NCBI RefSeq assembly: GCF_002251385.1
Contig: NZ_NPJJ01000003.1
Coordinates: 1-64,000 of the forward strand
From: Prevotella sp. P5-108
Lineage (GTDB): Bacteria; Bacteroidota; Bacteroidia; Bacteroidales; Bacteroidaceae
Direction of reading: 5' to 3'
DNA length: 64,000 nucleotides
Under the pieces are notes generated by a model. The model ran no database searches and was not told the origin of the DNA. It saw nothing but the letters and a program-made list of their open reading frames with translations. Both the position numbers and the translations under genes were made by a program. Shown piece after piece: positions 43,883 to 51,727 of this stretch; position 1 is the first letter of the stretch, and the number at the start of each line of letters is the position of its first letter.

Positions 43883-43904
43883 CGCCGCCATCTATATATC
43901 TATC

Positions 43905-43951
43905 GCAAAGAGCGCGCCCGTGTGAGAGGTTCACATGGGCGCGCTCTTTGC
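43905..43951. terminator. bidirectional terminator between EnvC-like gene and M20 hydrolase
   Basis: Arms 43905-43925 and 43931-43951 (GCAAAGAGCGCGCCC...) pair at 20 of 21 positions around a five-base loop, 22 bases after the EnvC-like stop and 40 bases beyond the M20 stop. A short GTTTG follows. Confidence 0.85.
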
Positions 43952-43991
43952 GTTTGTGGCTGTCGTCACGGTCGTGGCGGGACTTCGTGGC

Positions 43992-45053
43992 TTAACCTTC
44001 CCAACCCTCGAGCAGCGAGAGATAGGTGTCGATGGCGTGGGAGATTTCGCTTATGCGTATGTATTCATCGGCAGAGTGGGAGCGGGCGGAGTCGCCGGGG
44101 CCCAACTTGAACGAGGGCCATGTCATGAGCGCCTGGTCGCTCAGCGTGGGCGAGCCAAAGGGCGTCATTCCCAATGACAGACACCGTCTTACCAATGGAT
44201 GCTGGGCATCGATATGCGACGAGCAGAGGTGGAAGGAGCGCGCCTTGACATCGCTCTTGACGTGGCGGCTCACGATGTCATACACCTCGCGGTTGGTATA
44301 ATGCTCGTTGGTACGTATGTCGACCACCATACGGCACTCGTCGGGTATCACGTTGTGCTGGGTGCCCGCGTTTATCACCGTCACCTTCATCGTGGTGGGT
44401 CCTAAGAGACTGCTGTCACGCTCAAACCTGTAGTCGCGCATCCACAGCAGGTCGTCCATCGCCTTGTAGATGGCGTTCACGCCCTCGTTGCGCGCGGCGT
44501 GTCCGCTGCGGCCGTGGGCGGTGATGTCGAGCACCATCAGTCCCTTCTCGGCTATGGCGGGCTGCATGGCGGTGGGCTCGCCCACTATCGCTACATCTAT
44601 CCTGGGCAGCAGAGGCAGCACGCGGCGTATGCCGTCGACGCCCGAGACCTCCTCCTCTGCCGAGGCGAGGTATATCAGATTGTATGGACGTGGTCTGTCT
44701 TTGAGCGCGCGATACACTTGCAGCAGCGCAGTGAGTCCTCCGCCGCAGTCGTTGCTGCCCAGACCGTAGAGCGTGTCACCCTCGAGCGTGGGGGAGTAGG
44801 GGTTGCGCGTCCAGCTCTCCACGGGCTTGACGGTGTCGATATGGGCGTTGAGCAGCAGGGTGGTGCGCCGCTCGTCATACTGCGGGTCAGTGGTCCAGAG
44901 GTTGTTGCCCTCGCGCGTATATTCAATTCCGCATCTCCGCAGTTCCGCCTCCATGACATCTGCCGCCCCGCCCTCGGCGCGGCTCACAGACGGAGTGGCT
45001 ATCAGGCGCATGAGCAGCGCCACCGCGTCATCAGTATATTCTTTTGTGGTCAT
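43992..45053 (-). CDS. M20 family deacylase (ArgE-like)
   Basis: A 353-residue metallo-hydrolase. Zinc-site motifs include NAHIDTV, GSNDCGGGL, ASAEEEVSG and a C-terminal His in GDSARSHSADEYI. It resembles acetylornithine/acetyl-citrulline deacylases; in Bacteroides the arginine route uses succinylated intermediates, so an N-succinyl or N-acetyl amino acid may be the substrate. Not near other arg genes here. The start MTTKEYTDDAV at 45053 is preferred over a TTG at 45095. A small nucleotidyltransferase gene lies 34 bases upstream. Confidence 0.85.
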   Translation of the reverse strand: MTTKEYTDDAVALLMRLIATPSVSRAEGGAADVMEAELRRCGIEYTREGNNLWTTDPQYDERRTTLLLNAHIDTVKPVESWTRNPYSPTLEGDTLYGLGSNDCGGGLTALLQVYRALKDRPRPYNLIYLASAEEEVSGVDGIRRVLPLLPRIDVAIVGEPTAMQPAIAEKGLMVLDITAHGRSGHAARNEGVNAIYKAMDDLLWMRDYRFERDSSLLGPTTMKVTVINAGTQHNVIPDECRMVVDIRTNEHYTNREVYDIVSRHVKSDVKARSFHLCSSHIDAQHPLVRRCLSLGMTPFGSPTLSDQALMTWPSFKLGPGDSARSHSADEYIRISEISHAIDTYLSLLEGWEG

Positions 45054-45087
45054 CGTAATTGTGCGTTTGTTGGTAGAAACGACCGAA

Positions 45088-45408
45088 TTATGCAAGGATA
45101 ATTCCGTCTCTATTCACGTTCTCGTAGAAAGGGGTGAACTGGTAGGTTTCCCATTCCTTCTTGGTGTAGAGGATGGGGTTGATTTCGGCGCCGAGGTTGC
45201 AGCCCAGCATGACGAAGGGATAACTCACGTTGTCGTAGTCGTTCTGGGTGAGCCTGTCCTTGTTCAACAGGATAAGGATGTCCCAGTCGGAGTCGCTGCG
45301 GGCATCGCCACGAGCCCGCGAGCCATACAGTATCGCTTCGCTGCCGTCGGGGACGGTGCTCCGGGCGATATCCTTGATTTTGTCGATTATCAATTCGTCT
45401 GCTTTCAT
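45088..45408 (-). CDS. small nucleotidyltransferase domain protein (MNT-like)
   Basis: A 106-residue minimal nucleotidyltransferase with the signature GSRARGDARSDSDWD (Gly29-Ser30, metal-binding Asp41 and Asp43). Such proteins often pair with HEPN proteins as toxin-antitoxin modules, acting as antitoxins that modify the toxin. No HEPN gene is adjacent here; the neighbour downstream is the M20 hydrolase. It could be an orphan antitoxin or have another role. Confidence 0.85.
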   Translation of the reverse strand: MKADELIIDKIKDIARSTVPDGSEAILYGSRARGDARSDSDWDILILLNKDRLTQNDYDNVSYPFVMLGCNLGAEINPILYTKKEWETYQFTPFYENVNRDGIILA

Positions 45409-45493
45409 AATCTTGGCGTGTTTCGTGGGTGTAGATGGTGCAACTCTGCATCATGAAACTTGCTTCAAATGCCGAGACACCGTCCATCCCGGG

Positions 45494-45501
45494 CAAAGTT
45501 A
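45494..45501 (-). promoter_or_regulatory. -7 promoter element of the nucleotidyltransferase gene
   Basis: Minus strand TAACTTTG, about 86 bases before the ATG at 45408. The stretch 45502-45814 has no supported gene; it carries AT-rich GAAATGA/TCATTTC motifs around 45690-45760. Confidence 0.5.
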
Positions 45502-46004
45502 AGCAAAAAATCATTGATATTGGTGCTGTAACTCATGTTTTTTTGCTTTTCGGCACATATATCTGCGATGGGCTGTGGGTCGCGCTGCCTTCATCGTGGT
45601 GCCCGGGAGTGTGTGCGAGGGCTTCGGAAATGGGGTGGGGCGTGGCGCCAACTTGTCAGAGGGCCTCATTTAAGCACATTTCGTGGCTTGAAATGATGAA
45701 ATCAAAGTCAGAAATGATAAAATCGCGGTTTGCAATCGTCATTTCGTGACTTGAAATGTTTTTGTTTGGCATCTGCATCAACTTAAACATAACGACGGCT
45801 CTTCCGTAGAAATCGAAAAAACTCATGTTTTTTCTTTGTATTGTCTTCGGTTTGCACTACTTTACGCCTAAAGGCGTGAAGGTAGGCTGCACCTCAAGAT
45901 TAAAAATAAATGATTTTATTTTGTAATCTCTTCGGTTTGCACTACCTTTACGGCGAAGCCGTGAAGATAGGCGTCACCTCGGAAATAAAAATAAATAGAT
46001 TTAT

Positions 46005-46035
46005 TTTGTATTTCGCTCGGTTTGCACTACCTTTG
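46005..46035 (+). promoter_or_regulatory. intact promoter in repeat unit 3
   Basis: TTTG (46005-46008), 19 bases, TACCTTTG (46028-46035). It is a full consensus, 190 bases upstream of the acyl-CoA synthetase ATG. Confidence 0.65.
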
Positions 46036-46172
46036 GATAAGGTAGGCTGCACCTCAACAATCCAAAATGAAAAAAACTACGTTTTTTCTTTGTATTGTCT
46101 TCGGTTTGCACTCCTTTACGCCTAAGGCGTGAAGGTAGGCTGCACCTCAAGATTAAAAATAAATGAATTTAT

Positions 46173-46203
46173 TTTGTAATCTCTTCGGTTTGCACTACCT
46201 TTG
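46173..46203 (+). promoter_or_regulatory. proximal promoter of acyl-CoA synthetase (repeat unit 5)
   Basis: TTTG (46173-46176), 19 bases, TACCTTTG (46196-46203), with the gene ATG at 46226. It is the last unit of the array and lacks the hairpin part. Confidence 0.85.
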
Positions 46204-46225
46204 CATAAACTAAATATTATTGCTT

Positions 46226-48037
46226 ATGCAAATCAATAGTCATCTTTCGGTGATCATTCACGACCTTGCCAAGAAGTACGGAGAGCGAACGGCACTTACT
46301 TTTCAGAGATTTGGAGAAAAGAAATGGCGCTCAGTATCTTGGCAGCATTTCTCTCTTCGTGTAAAGGAGGTAAGTAACGCGCTGCTTAATCTCGGCGTGA
46401 AACCTCAGGAAAATATAGGCGTTTTCTCACAGAACTGTGTGCAGTACCTCTATACCGACTTCGGTGCCTATGGCGTGCGCGCCGTTACCGTGCCTTTCTA
46501 CGCCACCAATAGCGAGCAGCAGATACTCTATGTGCTCAACGATGCCAAGGTGCGCTTCCTCTTCGTAGGCGAGCAGGACCAGTATGACAAGGCGTTGCGC
46601 ATCTTCCACCTCTGCCCCACGCTCGAGCGCATCATCGTCTATGATGACAGCGTGAATATCGATACCCACGACTCCAATGCCCTTTACTTCAGCGATTTCA
46701 TCAAGTTGGGCAAGGGGCTGCCCCGCCAGTCTGAACTTGAGACGCGCTGGAAGGAAGCCAACTACACCGACCTCTGCAACATCCTCTACACCAGTGGTAC
46801 CACCGGCGAGAGCAAGGGCGTGATGCTCACCTACGGGCAGTATCATGCGGCTCTTCACGCCAACTATGAGTTTGTTGATGTCTCTGAAAACGACCGCGTC
46901 ATCGACTTCCTGCCCTTCACCCACATCTTCGAGAGAGGTTGGGCTTACCTCTGCCTGTCGGTTGGCGCCCAGTTGATTATCAACACCTATCCCCAGCAGA
47001 TACAGCAGGCTATGCGCGAGACCCACCCCACGTGTATGTCATCGGTTCCGCGCTTCTGGGAGAAGGTCTACATCGCTGTCAAAGACCGTATGGACAATGC
47101 TGGCGCCCTGCAGCAGCGTCTTTTCCACCGTGCCCTCCATGTGGGTCACAAGTACAATGTAGACTGTCTGGCCCGCGGCCGTCGCCCGTCGCTTGCCCTC
47201 GCTGCCGAATACAAGATTTATGACCGTACCGTGCTTGCCCTCGTGCGCAAGCAGTTGGGTCTCGACCACCCCAATATCTTCCCCACTGCCGGCGCCGCTG
47301 TGTCGCCCCAAGTCGAAGAATTTGTCCATTCCATCGGTATCAACATGGTCGTGGGCTACGGTCTCACCGAAAGCCTTGCCACTGTCTCTTGCGACCACAA
47401 GGGCAAACCGTTCACCATCGGTTCGGTGGGTCGTCCGCTCTCTGGCATCGAGGTCAAGATTGGCGACAACGACGAGGTGCTGCTCAAGGGCCCGACCATC
47501 ACGCCGGGTTATTACAAGCGCGACCAGGTCAACGCCGAAGCCTTCACTGCCGACGGTTTCTTCCGCACGGGTGACGCCGGCTACATCAACGACCAGGGCG
47601 AGCTCTTCCTCAAGGAGCGTATCAAGGACCTCTTCAAGACATCCAACGGCAAGTATATCGCGCCCCAGATGATAGAGTCCATGCTGCTCGTCGACAAGTA
47701 TGTAGACCAGGTTGCCATCATCGCCGACCAGCGCAAGTTTGTCGCCGCCCTCATCGTGCCCGACTTCCGTCTGCTCGAAGCCTACGCCCGTGACAACCAC
47801 ATCGAGTTTGGCTCGCGCGAAGAGCTCTGTGCCGACAAGCGCATCCACGACATGATGACCGAGCGCATCGACACCCTCCAGCAGACGCTGGCCCACTATG
47901 AGAAAATCAAGCGGTTTACCCTCCTGCCCCATGGCTTCACCATGGAGAATGGAGAGCTGACCAGCACCCTCAAATTGAAACGAGCTGTCGTCTACAAGAA
48001 CTACAAGGAGACGATAGACAAGATGTACGAAGAATAA
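46226..48037 (+). CDS. long-chain fatty acid--CoA ligase (AMP-forming)
   Basis: A 603-residue ANL-superfamily enzyme activating fatty acids through an acyl-AMP intermediate. The P-loop is LYTSGTTGESKGVML; later motifs are VVGYGLTESLATVSC, the FRTGDAGYINDQGEL hinge with Asp, and LKERIKDLFKTSNGKYIAP with the C-terminal catalytic Lys region. The ATG at 46226 is chosen; the frame has a TTG two codons earlier. Expression is probably driven by the repeat-borne promoters upstream. prfB follows directly after the stop codon. Confidence 0.93.
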   Translation: MQINSHLSVIIHDLAKKYGERTALTFQRFGEKKWRSVSWQHFSLRVKEVSNALLNLGVKPQENIGVFSQNCVQYLYTDFGAYGVRAVTVPFYATNSEQQILYVLNDAKVRFLFVGEQDQYDKALRIFHLCPTLERIIVYDDSVNIDTHDSNALYFSDFIKLGKGLPRQSELETRWKEANYTDLCNILYTSGTTGESKGVMLTYGQYHAALHANYEFVDVSENDRVIDFLPFTHIFERGWAYLCLSVGAQLIINTYPQQIQQAMRETHPTCMSSVPRFWEKVYIAVKDRMDNAGALQQRLFHRALHVGHKYNVDCLARGRRPSLALAAEYKIYDRTVLALVRKQLGLDHPNIFPTAGAAVSPQVEEFVHSIGINMVVGYGLTESLATVSCDHKGKPFTIGSVGRPLSGIEVKIGDNDEVLLKGPTITPGYYKRDQVNAEAFTADGFFRTGDAGYINDQGELFLKERIKDLFKTSNGKYIAPQMIESMLLVDKYVDQVAIIADQRKFVAALIVPDFRLLEAYARDNHIEFGSREELCADKRIHDMMTERIDTLQQTLAHYEKIKRFTLLPHGFTMENGELTSTLKLKRAVVYKNYKETIDKMYEE

Positions 48038-49162
48038 ATGATAACAAGTGATCAGTTGAAAGACGTTCTGGAGCGCACCGATGCGTTGGCGCGCTACCTG
48101 AACATCGACCAAAAGAAGGTGGAGTTTGAAGAAGAACAGCTCCGCACACAGGCGCCTGACTTCTGGGAAGACCCCAAGCGCGCACAGGAACAGATGAAGA
48201 AGGTCAAGGGCATTGAGCGTTGGCTCAAGGACTACAAGGCGGCACGCGAATATGCCGACGAGTTGCAGCTGGCCTTCGATTTCTATCACGACGATATGGT
48301 GACCGAGGACGAAGTCGACGCCGACTACGCCAAAGCCATCAAAGCCATCGAGGAACTTGAACTCAAGAACATGCTGAGACAGAAGGAAGACCCGATGGAC
48401 TGCGTCATGAAAATCAATTCGGGCGCTGGCGGTACCGAGAGCCAGGACTGGGCGTCGATGCTTATGCGTATGTATATGCGTTGGGCAGAGTCACACGGCT
48501 ACAAAGTGCGTGTGGCAGACCTGCAGGAAGGCGATGAAGCCGGTATCAAGAGCGTCACTATGGAGATAGAAGGCGGTGAGTATGCCTATGGCTACCTGAA
48601 GAGCGAGAACGGCGTGCATCGCCTCGTGCGCGTATCGCCTTTCAATGCCCAGGGCAAGCGTATGACCAGTTTTGCCAGCGTCTTCGTCTCGCCCCTCGTC
48701 GACGATACCATCGAGGTGGTGGTCGAGCCCGCCCGCCTCTCTTGGGATACCTTCCGCTCCAGTGGTGCCGGAGGTCAGAACGTGAACAAGGTAGAGTCGG
48801 GAGTGCGCCTCCGCTATCAGTATGAAGACCCCGACACCGGCGAGAAGGAAGAAATTCTCATCGAGAATACCGAGACGCGCGACCAGCCCAAGAACCGCGA
48901 GAACGCCCTGCGTCTGCTCAAGTCGCAGCTCTATGACCGCGCCATGAAGAAGCGTCTCGAGGCCAAGGCCAAGATTGAAGCCGGCAAGAAAAAGATAGAG
49001 TGGGGAAGCCAGATACGCAGCTATGTCTTCGATGACCGTCGCGTCAAGGACCACCGCACCAACTACCAGACTGGCGATGTCGACGGTGTGATGGACGGCA
49101 AAATCGACGACTTCATCAAGGCTTATCTCATGGAGTTCCCTGTCACCGACGATGAAGATTGA
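48038..49162 (+). CDS. prfB: peptide chain release factor 2
   Basis: A 374-residue class I release factor reading UGA and UAA. It has the SPF recognition motif (residues 200-202 in VRVSPFNAQGKR) and the catalytic GGQ (245-247). No in-frame UGA or frameshift site is present: the N-terminus MITSDQLKDVLERTDALARY continues directly in one frame. So the usual autoregulatory frameshift of prfB is absent here. The ATG abuts the stop of the acyl-CoA synthetase. Confidence 0.95.
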   Translation: MITSDQLKDVLERTDALARYLNIDQKKVEFEEEQLRTQAPDFWEDPKRAQEQMKKVKGIERWLKDYKAAREYADELQLAFDFYHDDMVTEDEVDADYAKAIKAIEELELKNMLRQKEDPMDCVMKINSGAGGTESQDWASMLMRMYMRWAESHGYKVRVADLQEGDEAGIKSVTMEIEGGEYAYGYLKSENGVHRLVRVSPFNAQGKRMTSFASVFVSPLVDDTIEVVVEPARLSWDTFRSSGAGGQNVNKVESGVRLRYQYEDPDTGEKEEILIENTETRDQPKNRENALRLLKSQLYDRAMKKRLEAKAKIEAGKKKIEWGSQIRSYVFDDRRVKDHRTNYQTGDVDGVMDGKIDDFIKAYLMEFPVTDDED

Positions 49163-49208
49163 GCCCCTAAAAGGAACATCGATATATTAACCTAAAAACA
49201 TAACAACT

Positions 49209-49352
49209 ATGAGCGAAAAAAGTAAGATGCGCCGCGCCAAGAAGGCAGCCATGCAGGAGAAGGAAGGCAAGAACGTGATGAAGTGGTTGATAGTAACCAT
49301 GGTAGTATTGACTCTTGCCGTGATAGGTTACGCTATGGTATTGATGCAATGA
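49209..49352 (+). CDS. 47-residue single-span membrane protein
   Basis: A small ORF with a charged N-terminus (MSEKSKMRRAKKAAMQEKEG) and one predicted membrane helix at about 24-46 (MKWLIVTMVVLTLAVIGYA). No family recognised. Its stop TGA overlaps the ATG of the CYTH gene (ATGA), and it follows prfB by 46 bases, both of which support real translation. N-in topology is suggested by the positive charges. Confidence 0.7.
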   Translation: MSEKSKMRRAKKAAMQEKEGKNVMKWLIVTMVVLTLAVIGYAMVLMQ

Positions 49353-49855
49353 GCGGTGTAGAAATAGAACGTAAGTTTCTGGTCAGGAAAGGCGATGCGT
49401 ACAAGCGTGTTGCCTTTTCTTGTACCCACATCCAGCAAGGCTATATCCCTGCCGAGGGTGCCACGGTGCGTGTCCGCGTACGCGACGACCATGCCTACCT
49501 CACCATCAAGAGCCGTTCGCAGGACGGCGGACTCAGCCGTTATGAGTTTGAGAAGGAGATAACCCTCGACGAGGCGAGCCACCTCCTGCGTCTGTGCCGG
49601 GGTGGAGTCATCGACAAGAACCGTTATCTCGTGCGCAGCGCCGATGGCCGCCACGTGTGGGAAGTGGACGAGTTTTTCGGCGACAATGCCGGGCTTGTTA
49701 TGGCAGAGATAGAGTTGGCTTCGGTGGACGAACCCTTTGAAAAGCCCGATTTCATCGCTGTCGAGGTTACCGGCGACCGCCGTTTCTACAACTCTAATCT
49801 TCTGCGCGCCCCTTACGCCACCTGGCGTGACACGCTGCCAGAAGCATACCGATAG
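49349..49855 (+). CDS. CYTH domain protein
   Basis: A 168-residue protein of the CYTH/triphosphate tunnel metalloenzyme superfamily, with the signature EIERKFLV at residues 5-12, then RVRVRDDHAYLTIKS and YEFEKEI, and C-terminal acidic strands MAEIELASVDEPFE. Such proteins hydrolyse tripolyphosphate or nucleoside triphosphates or act as adenylate cyclases; the substrate cannot be told. Coupled to the small membrane protein. The 3' end overlaps the convergent VanZ-like gene by 62 bases. Confidence 0.9.
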   Translation: MSGVEIERKFLVRKGDAYKRVAFSCTHIQQGYIPAEGATVRVRVRDDHAYLTIKSRSQDGGLSRYEFEKEITLDEASHLLRLCRGGVIDKNRYLVRSADGRHVWEVDEFFGDNAGLVMAEIELASVDEPFEKPDFIAVEVTGDRRFYNSNLLRAPYATWRDTLPEAYR

Positions 49856-50207
49856 GTTGGCCGATGAGCACGCCCAGGCTGTCGGCAGCCAAGTCCAGCC
49901 ACTCCCCGCTGCGCGTGCCGCCGGTGCAGTAGGCCTGGACCAGCTCTATCACCCCGCCCATCACGATGGGCAGCAGCAGGGCGTAGACCACCATCCCCCG
50001 GCGGTCGGAGGTGAGGCGCAGCCGGGCGCGGTCTGTCCATATCATGGCACACAGTCCGCCATACATCACCAGATGCGTCCACTTGTCTATCATGCTTACC
50101 TCAGACAGCGGCGTCTCGGGAATGGGGATGATACACAGTATCCATATCACGATGATACACAGTGTCGAGAAGGGATAGTCTCGACACAATTTCCATATAC
50201 TTTTCAT
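49794..50207 (-). CDS. VanZ-like membrane protein
   Basis: A 137-residue membrane protein with about four helices and the VanZ-type features IPETPLSEVSMIDKWTHLVMYGGL and GGVIELVQAYCTGGTRSGEWLDLAADSLG. VanZ relatives are common in Bacteroidetes as housekeeping genes; a role in resistance is not implied. Promoter TACTTTTG on the minus strand at 50228-50235. Confidence 0.88.
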   Translation of the reverse strand: MKSIWKLCRDYPFSTLCIIVIWILCIIPIPETPLSEVSMIDKWTHLVMYGGLCAMIWTDRARLRLTSDRRGMVVYALLLPIVMGGVIELVQAYCTGGTRSGEWLDLAADSLGVLIGQPIGMLLAACHARWRKGRAED

Positions 50208-50227
50208 TTTTCTCTTCGATTTGCTGA

Positions 50228-50255
50228 CAAAAGTAAATAAAATTCATTACTTTTG
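50228..50255. promoter_or_regulatory. divergent pair of -7 elements (VanZ-like and NSS transporter)
   Basis: A perfect inverted pair: CAAAAGTA (50228-50235, minus strand TACTTTTG) and TACTTTTG (50248-50255) face outward, separated by 12 bases. They serve the VanZ-like gene to the left and the transporter to the right. Both promoters cannot be occupied together. Confidence 0.65.
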
Positions 50256-50314
50256 TATCAACCACGACGATTATTAGTACGTACGACATAAAAATAGTAG
50301 TTATTTGAGGGAAA

Positions 50315-51673
50315 ATGATGGAAAAAAGAGGTAATTTCGGAACCGAACTGGGAATGATACTTGCCACCGCCGGCGGTGCCGTCGGACTGGGCAATGTGTG
50401 GCGATTTCCCTATATGACGGGCGAGAATGGCGGCGCAGCCTTCATTCTGGTCTATATCTGCTGTGTGCTTATGCTGGGCATCCCCTGTATGCTCTCCGAG
50501 TTTATCATCGGCCGTCACGGTGCGTCCAACACCTACCGCGCCTACTCCCTGCTCTCCGGCGGCAGCGCCTGGAAGTATGTGGGTCTCTTGGGTGTCGCCA
50601 CCGGTTTTCTCATCATGGGCTACTATGCCGTGGTGTCTGGCTGGTGCCTGCAGTATGTCTATGCCTCGTTCTTCGGCGAGCTCACCGGCAATGCCGACTT
50701 CGTAAACCGCTATTTTGCCGAGTTCTCCTCCGACCCCTGGCGCCCCGTCATCTGGACGCTCGCCATCCTTGTCATCACCTGTCTGGTGATTGTCAACGGT
50801 GTGCGCAGCGGTATTGAGCGTACCTCCAAGATGCTCATGCCCACGCTCTTCATCCTGCTCCTTGTCATCGTCGTGGCATCGTGCCTCCTGCCCGGTGGCG
50901 AGCGCGGCATGGAGTTCCTCTTCAAGCCCGACTTCACCAAACTCGACAGCGACGCCTTCCTCGGCGCCCTCGGTCAGTCGTTCTACTCGCTCAGCATCGC
51001 CATGGGCTGCATCTGCACCTATGCCTCTTACTTCAAGCGTCAGACCAATCTGTTGAAGTCGGCCCTGCAGGTGTCACTGCTCGATACGCTGATAGCGGTG
51101 CTGGCTGGACTGATGATATTCCCTGCCGCCTTCTCCGTGGGAGTGAACCCCGGCAGCGGCCCCTCGCTCGTCTTTGTCACCCTGCCCAACGTGTTCAACC
51201 AGGCGTTTGCCGCCGTGCCCTTAGTGGGCATGCTCGTGTCGGTGTTCTTCTACGCCCTCCTGTCGCTGGCAGCCATCACGTCGCTCATGTCGCTCCACGA
51301 GGTGAGCACAGCCTTCCTCATCGAGGAACTGCATATCACGCGCCGCACGGCTGCCACCTTCGTCACCGCTGGCAGCCTGTTTATCGGCATCTTCTGTTCG
51401 CTCTCGTTCAGCGATATACCATGGCTGAGCTTCGGCGGGCGCACTCTCTTCGACTGGTTCGACTTTGTGACGGGTCAGATATTCCTCCCCGTGGGTGGCT
51501 TCCTCACCTGCCTGTTTATCGGGTGGGCAGTGCCGCGCAAGCTGGTGCGCGACGAGTTTACCAACTGGGGCACCGTGTCGTGCAGGGTCTTCGGCGTCTA
51601 CCTGTTCTTTGTGCGCTATGTCTGTCCCACAGCCATCCTCGCCGTCTTCCTCCATCAGCTCGGCGTCTTCTGA
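50315..51673 (+). CDS. NSS (SNF) family sodium-dependent transporter
   Basis: A 452-residue LeuT-fold symporter with 11-12 helices. The N-terminal GNFGTELGMILATAGGAVGL and GNVWRFPYMTGENGGAAF motif of TM1 carries the sodium and substrate sites; a later GSVFFYALLSLAAITSLMS-like stretch is present. The substrate is presumed an amino acid but is not determinable. Start ATG at 50315; a second ATG at 50318 is possible. Confidence 0.93.
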   Translation: MMEKRGNFGTELGMILATAGGAVGLGNVWRFPYMTGENGGAAFILVYICCVLMLGIPCMLSEFIIGRHGASNTYRAYSLLSGGSAWKYVGLLGVATGFLIMGYYAVVSGWCLQYVYASFFGELTGNADFVNRYFAEFSSDPWRPVIWTLAILVITCLVIVNGVRSGIERTSKMLMPTLFILLLVIVVASCLLPGGERGMEFLFKPDFTKLDSDAFLGALGQSFYSLSIAMGCICTYASYFKRQTNLLKSALQVSLLDTLIAVLAGLMIFPAAFSVGVNPGSGPSLVFVTLPNVFNQAFAAVPLVGMLVSVFFYALLSLAAITSLMSLHEVSTAFLIEELHITRRTAATFVTAGSLFIGIFCSLSFSDIPWLSFGGRTLFDWFDFVTGQIFLPVGGFLTCLFIGWAVPRKLVRDEFTNWGTVSCRVFGVYLFFVRYVCPTAILAVFLHQLGVF

Positions 51674-51727
51674 TGCCCAGGCTGCTGAAGATAAACCACC
51701 TTACACCTTATTATATTATATATAGCG

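Larger units (their letters stand above)
45815..46208 (+). repeat. five-unit promoter-bearing tandem repeat array
   Basis: Five related units of about 80-90 bases precede the acyl-CoA synthetase gene. Each has TTTG, a 19-20-base spacer with TCGGTTTGCAC, and a -7-like TACCTTTG or a decayed form, followed in the complete units by a small hairpin (e.g. TTTACGCCTAAAGGCGTGAA), AGGTAGGCTGCACCTC and an AT-rich AAAAATAAATGATTT link. -33 elements start at 45835, 45920, 46005, 46089 and 46173. Units 3 and 5 keep full promoters; units 1, 2 and 4 have TTTA in place of TTTG or lose the TA. Confidence 0.85.

Noticed and set aside
45815..46208. CRISPR array before the acyl-CoA synthetase
   Set aside because: Units are contiguous, 80-90 bases long, imperfect, and lack unique spacers; each contains promoter elements instead.
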